Assembly: GCA_023432845.1 (NCBI GenBank)
Contig: JAEZEY010000480.1
Location: forward strand, 1 to 18,527
Direction: 5' to 3'
From: Pseudomonadota bacterium
GTDB taxonomy: Bacteria > Pseudomonadota > Alphaproteobacteria > Rhizobiales > Xanthobacteraceae
DNA: 18,527 bases
The notes below the pieces were generated by a model. It made no database searches. It was not told where the DNA came from and saw only the letters and a program-made list of their open reading frames with translations. Shown one piece after another: positions 14,315 to 18,527 of this stretch. The translations under genes were made by a program, and so were the position numbers. Each line of letters begins with the position of its first letter. The stretch's first letter is position 1.

Positions 14315-15552
14315 CCGAGCCGCTCGTCCGCCCCAAGCGCAAGAATCCGCTCAAGCGCACCCGCCAGCCGCTGTATCCGCAGTCGATCCGCAGCCGCACC
14401 GCACATGGCCTGACGCTCGCGGCGGCCGAAGGCCGGTTTGAACTGCAGACCTGCGACGATTGCAGCGCGGTTTTCTATCCGCCGCGCGATGCCTGCCCGA
14501 AATGCCAGTCGGACCGTGTGCCCTTCAAGCCGGTCGACAATCACGGTACGCTCTTGGCTGAGACGACGATCCGGACCTCGACCGACCCCTATTTTCGCGA
14601 GCGCACGCCATGGCGCGTGGGCCTGACCAAGCTGAACGCCGGTCCGGTGATCCTGTCGCATATCCATGGCGACGTGCTGGAAGGGCAGAACGTTCGTCTC
14701 GATCTGAAGCTCGACAAAGGCGGCGCGCCGGTGATGATTGCGCTGCCGGAGAAAGACACCCCCAACATGGCCGACGATCCGCATCTGCGCGAAATGACCT
14801 GCGATCCGAAGTTCCGCCGTGTGCTGATTACCGACGGCCGCACGCCGGTCGGGCAGGCGATGGCCAAGGCCTTCTCGAATGCCGGCTGCAACATTGTCTT
14901 CGTCGGCGTTGCCGATCCATGGAAGCCTTTTCCGGGGCAGGAAGACCTGAAGAACATCGAGCGGGTCGAGATCGTGCCGCTCGATGTCACCGATACCGAG
15001 TCGATCAACGAACAGGCCGAGCAGAATGGCGGCCGCATCGACATCGTCGTCAACACTGCCGAGCACACACGCGCCGGTGGCATCATGCAGCGTCGCGGTC
15101 TCACCGTGGCGCGCGAGGAGATGGATGTCCGCTATTTCGGGCTGCTGCGGCTGGCGCAGGCTTTCGGACCGGCGATGCGCGGCCGCGGCGCCGACGGTGT
15201 CAACTCAGCGGCAGCCTTCGTCAATCTCTTGTCGGTGCATGCGCTGATGAACTGGCCGCAATACGGCGCCTATTCGGCGGCCGAGGCGGCTTCGTTGTCG
15301 GCGGCGCAATGTCTGCGTGCCGAACTGCGTCCCGGCGGCGTGCGGGTGCTCAATGTCTTCTTCGGCCCGCTCGACACTGAATGGTTCCAGACCGTGCCGC
15401 CGCCGAAGGTGACGCCGGCGGCGCTCGCCAAGGCCGTGGTGCAGGCGCTGCAGCGCGGGCTTGAGGATGTGTTCGTCGGCGACATTGCCGAAGACATCCG
15501 CGCGCGGCTCGCCACCAATCCGAAAGCGCTCGAGCGCGAACTGGCAGGATAG
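14311..15552 (+). CDS. DUF35 (Zn-ribbon/OB-fold) fused to a degenerate SDR domain
   Basis: A 413-residue two-domain protein. Residues about 1-45 are a basic extension and helix; Cys48, Cys51, Cys62 and Cys65 form the rubredoxin-like zinc ribbon; an OB-fold follows to about residue 147. Together these are a DUF35 protein, the usual partner of thiolase-like retro-aldolases, and the overlapping upstream gene is such a protein. From about residue 168 an SDR-like Rossmann domain begins, but its key motifs are altered: TDGRTPVGQ instead of TGxxxGxG, NTAEH instead of NNAG, and YSAAE instead of YxxxK (catalytic Lys is Glu325), while Ser308 and Tyr321 remain. The SDR domain is therefore probably not an active dehydrogenase and may serve in assembly or CoA-ester binding. 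It is an unusual architecture. Confidence 0.85.
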   Translation: MTEPLVRPKRKNPLKRTRQPLYPQSIRSRTAHGLTLAAAEGRFELQTCDDCSAVFYPPRDACPKCQSDRVPFKPVDNHGTLLAETTIRTSTDPYFRERTPWRVGLTKLNAGPVILSHIHGDVLEGQNVRLDLKLDKGGAPVMIALPEKDTPNMADDPHLREMTCDPKFRRVLITDGRTPVGQAMAKAFSNAGCNIVFVGVADPWKPFPGQEDLKNIERVEIVPLDVTDTESINEQAEQNGGRIDIVVNTAEHTRAGGIMQRRGLTVAREEMDVRYFGLLRLAQAFGPAMRGRGADGVNSAAAFVNLLSVHALMNWPQYGAYSAAEAASLSAAQCLRAELRPGGVRVLNVFFGPLDTEWFQTVPPPKVTPAALAKAVVQALQRGLEDVFVGDIAEDIRARLATNPKALERELAG

Positions 15553-15561
15553 GAGGGCAAC

Positions 15562-16353
15562 ATGGTTTCCAATCCGGCTTCCGATCTTCTCGGCTTTGCC
15601 CAGCGCGTCGCGTCCGGCTCGATCAGGGTAGTCGATCTCACCCAGACGCTGACGCAGGAGTTTCCGACCATCGTGCTGCCGCCGGAGTTCGGCCAGGCGG
15701 CGCCGTTCCGCATCGAGGAAATCTCGCGCTATGACGAGCGCGGACCGGCTTGGTACTGGAATAACTTCACGGTTTCCGAACACGCCGGCACGCATTTCGA
15801 CGCGCCAATCCACTGGATCTCTGGCAAGGATCTGCCGAACAACGCGGTCGATACCATCGATCCGCGCAACTTCATCGCGCCGGCCAATGTGGTGGATTGC
15901 TCGGCCGAGAGCGCAGCCAATCCCGACTTCGAATTGACCGTGCCTTTCCTCGAGGCTTGGGAGGGCAAGAACGGCCGCATTGGCGCCGGCGAGTGGGTGT
16001 TGCTGCGCACCGATTGGTCGAAGAAGTCCTACGCGGATTATGCCGGCATGCGTGACGACGGCGCGCATACGCCGGGCCCGGTGCCGGCGGCGGTCAAGTG
16101 GCTGGTCGAGGAGCGCGACGTCCATGGTTTCGGCACCGAAACCATCGGCACCGATCACGGCCAGGCGCACCATTTCAATCCGCCTTATCCGGCACATTTC
16201 TATATGCACGGCAAAGGCCGCTTCGGCCTGCAGTGCCTGACCAATCTCGATCAGCTGCCGCCGAAGGGCGCGGTCATTTTCTCGGCGCCGCTGAAGATCA
16301 AGCAGGGCTCCGGCAGCCCCTTGCGCGTTCTCGCGCTGGTGGAGGGCGCATGA
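15562..16353 (+). CDS. Cyclase-family metal hydrolase (kynurenine formamidase/isatin hydrolase type)
   Basis: A 263-residue member of the cyclase family (PF04199), metal-dependent amide or lactam hydrolases. The metal-binding motif HAGTHFDAPIH is at residues 74-84, giving His74, His78, Asp80 and His84. Downstream, GTDHGQAHHFNPPYPAHFYM carries further His residues suited to metal or substrate binding. Known activities in the family include kynurenine formamidase and Mn-dependent isatin hydrolase; the latter is known from alphaproteobacteria and linked to indole-acetate breakdown in Bradyrhizobium. I favour isatin-type lactam hydrolysis because of the operon (inference). A strong ribosome site AGGAGG (15551-15556), overlapping the previous stop, fixes the start. 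Confidence 0.88.
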   Translation: MVSNPASDLLGFAQRVASGSIRVVDLTQTLTQEFPTIVLPPEFGQAAPFRIEEISRYDERGPAWYWNNFTVSEHAGTHFDAPIHWISGKDLPNNAVDTIDPRNFIAPANVVDCSAESAANPDFELTVPFLEAWEGKNGRIGAGEWVLLRTDWSKKSYADYAGMRDDGAHTPGPVPAAVKWLVEERDVHGFGTETIGTDHGQAHHFNPPYPAHFYMHGKGRFGLQCLTNLDQLPPKGAVIFSAPLKIKQGSGSPLRVLALVEGA

Positions 16354-17078
16354 GCGGCCACGTCGCCATTGTCACCGGCGGTGCATCCGGCATCGGCGCC
16401 GAGATAGCGCGGCAGTTGCTCGGCGCCGGCTATGAGGTCGTCGTGTTCGACCGGCAGAAGCCGAAAGATGCCGCTGCGAAGCTGCACGGCATCGAGGTCG
16501 ATCTTCTCGACAACAATGCGGTGGCGCAAGCCGCCGCCGATATCGCCAAACGCTTCTCCGTGACGCACATCGTGCACAATGCCGGCACCATCCGGCCGGC
16601 GAGCATCGAACAGACGAAGATCGAGGATCTGCAGGCGCTGACGCAGCTTCACCTCGGCGCGGCTCTGACTATCACCCAGGCGGTGCTGCCGGGCATGAAA
16701 GAGCGCGGCTTCGGCCGCATCGTGCTGATGTCGACGCGCGGCGCGCTGGGCTTGGCAAACCGCACGGCTTACGGATCGACTAAGGCCGGCGTCGTCGGCT
16801 TGGTGCGGAGCTGGGCGCTGGAGCTCGCGCCATCCGGCATCACCGTGAATGCCGTGGCGCCGGGACCGATCGGCGACACCGAGATGTTTCGCGGTGTCAT
16901 ACCGATGGGCGATCCCCGCGAGCAGACGTTGGCGGCGGCGATTCCGGTCAAGCGGCTCGGCCGCAGCGACGACGTTGCCCGCGCCGTGCTGTTCTTCGCC
17001 GATCCGGCGAACTCCTTCGTCACCGGGCAGACCTTGTTCGTCTGCGGCGGTTCCAGCGTCGGCTCGATTGTGATTTGA
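16350..17078 (+). CDS. Short-chain dehydrogenase/reductase, catalytically intact
   Basis: A 242-residue classical SDR. The cofactor motif TGGASGIG is at residues 9-16, HNAG at 76-79, and the catalytic Ser128, Tyr141 and Lys145 (YGSTK) are all present, unlike in the fused SDR domain two genes upstream. Asp34 at the end of the second strand suggests NAD rather than NADP. In an operon with a Rieske oxygenase it is the natural candidate for dehydrogenation of the cis-dihydrodiol; for an indole C2-C3 diol this would produce the 2-oxo-3-hydroxy (dioxindole) product (inference). The start overlaps the cyclase stop by four bases (ATGA), with GGAGGG (16341-16346) upstream. It is the last gene of the operon. 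Confidence 0.92.
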   Translation: MSGHVAIVTGGASGIGAEIARQLLGAGYEVVVFDRQKPKDAAAKLHGIEVDLLDNNAVAQAAADIAKRFSVTHIVHNAGTIRPASIEQTKIEDLQALTQLHLGAALTITQAVLPGMKERGFGRIVLMSTRGALGLANRTAYGSTKAGVVGLVRSWALELAPSGITVNAVAPGPIGDTEMFRGVIPMGDPREQTLAAAIPVKRLGRSDDVARAVLFFADPANSFVTGQTLFVCGGSSVGSIVI

Positions 17079-17100
17079 GCAAGCATCGCGCCGCTCGCAC

Positions 17101-17211
17101 TTCACCTCTCCCATAGGCGGGTGAGGGGTTACAAACTTTCGATTCAGGAAGCCCTTCACCCCAACTCTCTCCCCAATGGGGAGAGGGAGCAGGCTGTGCG
17201 CCGGGGTGAGG
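17101..17211. repeat. Palindromic intergenic repeat, probable terminator region
   Basis: Most of the gap between the SDR stop and the convergent last gene is a pyrimidine/purine palindrome. CTCTCCCC (17167-17174) pairs with GGGGAGAG (17178-17185) around a 3-nt loop, and outer arms TCACCCC (17156-17162) and GGGGTGA (17203-17209) pair around it. A smaller hairpin, TCACC (17102-17106) with GGTGA (17120-17124), precedes it and looks like a degenerate copy of the same unit. This type of CACCTCTCCC/GGGGTGAG element is dispersed in many rhizobial intergenic regions. Placed between convergent genes, it may terminate both. Confidence 0.7.
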
Positions 17212-17228
17212 CTGCGGCCTAAACGCGG

Positions 17229-18527
17229 CTAATGCAAAAAGCTGTCGACGGTCTTGAGCGCGCCGTCCAGTGCGACGCCTTCTTCATCCTTGAGCGCGGC
17301 CTCGCGCAGGCGGCGCACCCATTCGGCGGCATCGCTGCGGCCTTCGAGCTTGTCGGCAGCGGCCATGACGCGGTCGAATTTCGACAGGCCACGCGCATGG
17401 GTGTCGGAATAGCCTTTGACCAGACGGCGGTTGTTGAGAAGCTCGACGGCGAGATCGTAGTCTTTCGTCGCAGCCTGCTTGACGCGGGCGAGCCAGGCGT
17501 CGCGATGCACGACCTCGTTGGCGTGGCGCAGGGTGCCGCGCCGGAAGCGCTTCAGGCCGCCGAGAATATAAAGCATCAGGAACCAGCGAATGGTGCCGGT
17601 GCGCACGCGGCGACCGCGATTGACGAACTTGTCGAGGGCCTTGAACAGGCTAGGGCGTGACTCGATGAACCGGCCGAGCGCCTTCGGCAGTGAGCCCGCG
17701 AGTTCGTCCATGCGCGGATGCATGAACTCGGTGGTGTAGATCAGTTGATCCGGCGCAACGCCGACCTCCTTGCGCACGCGCTCGAAGCGGCTGGCGCGGG
17801 TCTTCAGGTCGGCGACGCGGTAGACGTCGTCATAGGCCATGGCGACGGCGATGTATTTGGCAGCGGCCTGTGTCAGCGCATGGCCACGCTCGGCGCGGTC
17901 AAGCGCGTGGATACCTTTGACGAGGTCGAGATACTCAACGCCATAGGCGATGTCCTGGTAGTCGACAACGCGCTGCAAGCCGGCCGCGAGCATCGCCCGG
18001 GCCTCCGCCGGAAACTCGGCCTGCGCGCGCGCGACCAGCGCGCCGTAATCGCCTTGGGGCGTTTTCGGCGGGGCGACGGTCTTCTTCGGCGGCGGCGTCA
18101 GGTCGAGCGGTGTTGCCGCCGTCGCGCGCTCATAGCCGGCGGCAAAGCCGCGCAGGCTCGGCTCGACGCCAACACCGGCGGCGCGGATGGTTGCCTCATA
18201 GGCTTCGCGCGGGAAGGGCAGCGCACCGGCGCCCGCCAGTGCGCCGAACAGCACTGCCGATATCGCGCTGCCGGTTTGTTCGCCAACCGCCGCCATGTCG
18301 AAGGCAACGAGCTTCCTGGCGCTGGCCTCGGCCGCGGTCAGCACCGCGGCGGGATCGCCGATGCCGTCGCCGGGCATCTGCTTCTCGACCACGGCATAGG
18401 CGCGATGCGACGATGCGATCAGCGTGGTGCGGTCGGGCGTCACCAGCCCGCGCTGGATGGCGCGGCCGGCTTCCATGAACTCGGCGCCGATGACGATATC
18501 GACTTCGCCGGGCACCGCCATCAGCGA
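17229..18527 (-). CDS. iorB: Indolepyruvate oxidoreductase beta-type subunit, N-terminus off the window
   Basis: At least 432 residues; the frame is still open at the right edge, where Ser-Leu precede MAVPGEVDIVIGAEFMEAG, so the Met at 18521 is internal. The visible N-terminal part (to about residue 125) belongs to the pyruvate:ferredoxin oxidoreductase gamma domain found in IorB, which together with IorA oxidatively decarboxylates aryl 2-oxoacids to acyl-CoA with ferredoxin. After a Pro/Lys-rich linker (PPPKKTVAPPKTP) there is a long helical region of the kind fused to IorB in alphaproteobacteria. It is on the opposite strand, beyond the repeat, and has no operator in the window, so membership in the pathway is uncertain; an arylglyoxylate such as isatinate would be a chemically reasonable substrate. 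Confidence 0.8.
   Translation of the reverse strand, partial: SLMAVPGEVDIVIGAEFMEAGRAIQRGLVTPDRTTLIASSHRAYAVVEKQMPGDGIGDPAAVLTAAEASARKLVAFDMAAVGEQTGSAISAVLFGALAGAGALPFPREAYEATIRAAGVGVEPSLRGFAAGYERATAATPLDLTPPPKKTVAPPKTPQGDYGALVARAQAEFPAEARAMLAAGLQRVVDYQDIAYGVEYLDLVKGIHALDRAERGHALTQAAAKYIAVAMAYDDVYRVADLKTRASRFERVRKEVGVAPDQLIYTTEFMHPRMDELAGSLPKALGRFIESRPSLFKALDKFVNRGRRVRTGTIRWFLMLYILGGLKRFRRGTLRHANEVVHRDAWLARVKQAATKDYDLAVELLNNRRLVKGYSDTHARGLSKFDRVMAAADKLEGRSDAAEWVRRLREAALKDEEGVALDGALKTVDSFLH

Noticed and set aside
17101..17211. CRISPR array or insertion-sequence end
   Set aside because: There are no regularly spaced identical repeats and no transposase; the structure is a nested palindrome of the dispersed intergenic type.

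Overview
The window is GC-rich alphaproteobacterial DNA. The fused LivM-LivG permease/ATPase, the large indolepyruvate oxidoreductase-type subunit and the pyrimidine/purine-strand intergenic palindrome suggest a Bradyrhizobium- or Xanthobacteraceae-like member of the Hyphomicrobiales; this is an impression, not a phylogeny. Most of it is one catabolic locus for an aromatic acid, flanked by unrelated genes.

Layout: (1) 2-127, 3' end of an unidentified gene; 135-491 (-), DUF454/YbaN membrane protein. (2) 712-2783 (+), a two-gene operon: opine-dehydrogenase-family protein and 3-hydroxyacyl-CoA dehydrogenase-family protein. (3) 2793-7514 (-), a branched-chain-amino-acid-type (Liv) ABC importer: binding protein, LivH, fused LivM-LivG, LivF. 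(4) 7761-9413 (-), an acyl-CoA ligase, divergent from 9493-10266 (+), an Asp/Glu-racemase-fold protein without the family's cysteines. (5) 10324-17078 (+), a seven-gene operon with overlapping or near-overlapping genes: VanB-type reductase, Rieske oxygenase alpha and beta, thiolase-like protein lacking the nucleophilic Cys, DUF35-SDR fusion, cyclase-family metal hydrolase, and an intact SDR. (6) a palindromic intergenic repeat, then 17229-18527 (-), a partial indolepyruvate oxidoreductase beta-type protein. No gene-free stretch exceeds 300 bp; the largest gaps (492-711 and 7515-7760) hold regulatory sequence.

The main discovery-type observation is a shared palindromic operator, core TATTTTA-N4-TAAAATA, found four times and only at the heads of the catabolic transcription units: 644-667, 7696-7721, 9421-9443 and 10292-10321 (the last a 30-bp palindrome perfect except its two central bases). 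It overlaps the predicted -10 elements, as expected for a repressor. The four sites tie all 13 genes from 712 to 17078 into one regulon. No regulator gene lies in the window. At two sites the predicted -10 sits only 9-11 nt before the start codon and there is no Shine-Dalgarno sequence, suggesting leaderless mRNAs.

Working model (inference): the locus degrades indole-3-acetate (auxin) or a close indolic acid. The importer takes up the acid; the Rieske system cis-dihydroxylates indole C2-C3; the intact SDR oxidises C2-OH to give dioxindole-3-acetate; the ligase makes its CoA thioester; the Cys-less thiolase/DUF35 pair performs a retro-aldol cleavage of this tertiary beta-hydroxyacyl-CoA to isatin plus acetyl-CoA; the cyclase-family protein acts as isatin hydrolase to give isatinate, on the way to anthranilate. 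This accounts for nearly every gene in the operon and agrees with metabolites reported for Bradyrhizobium japonicum and, from memory, with the iad auxin-degradation loci. The substrate is not proven by sequence.
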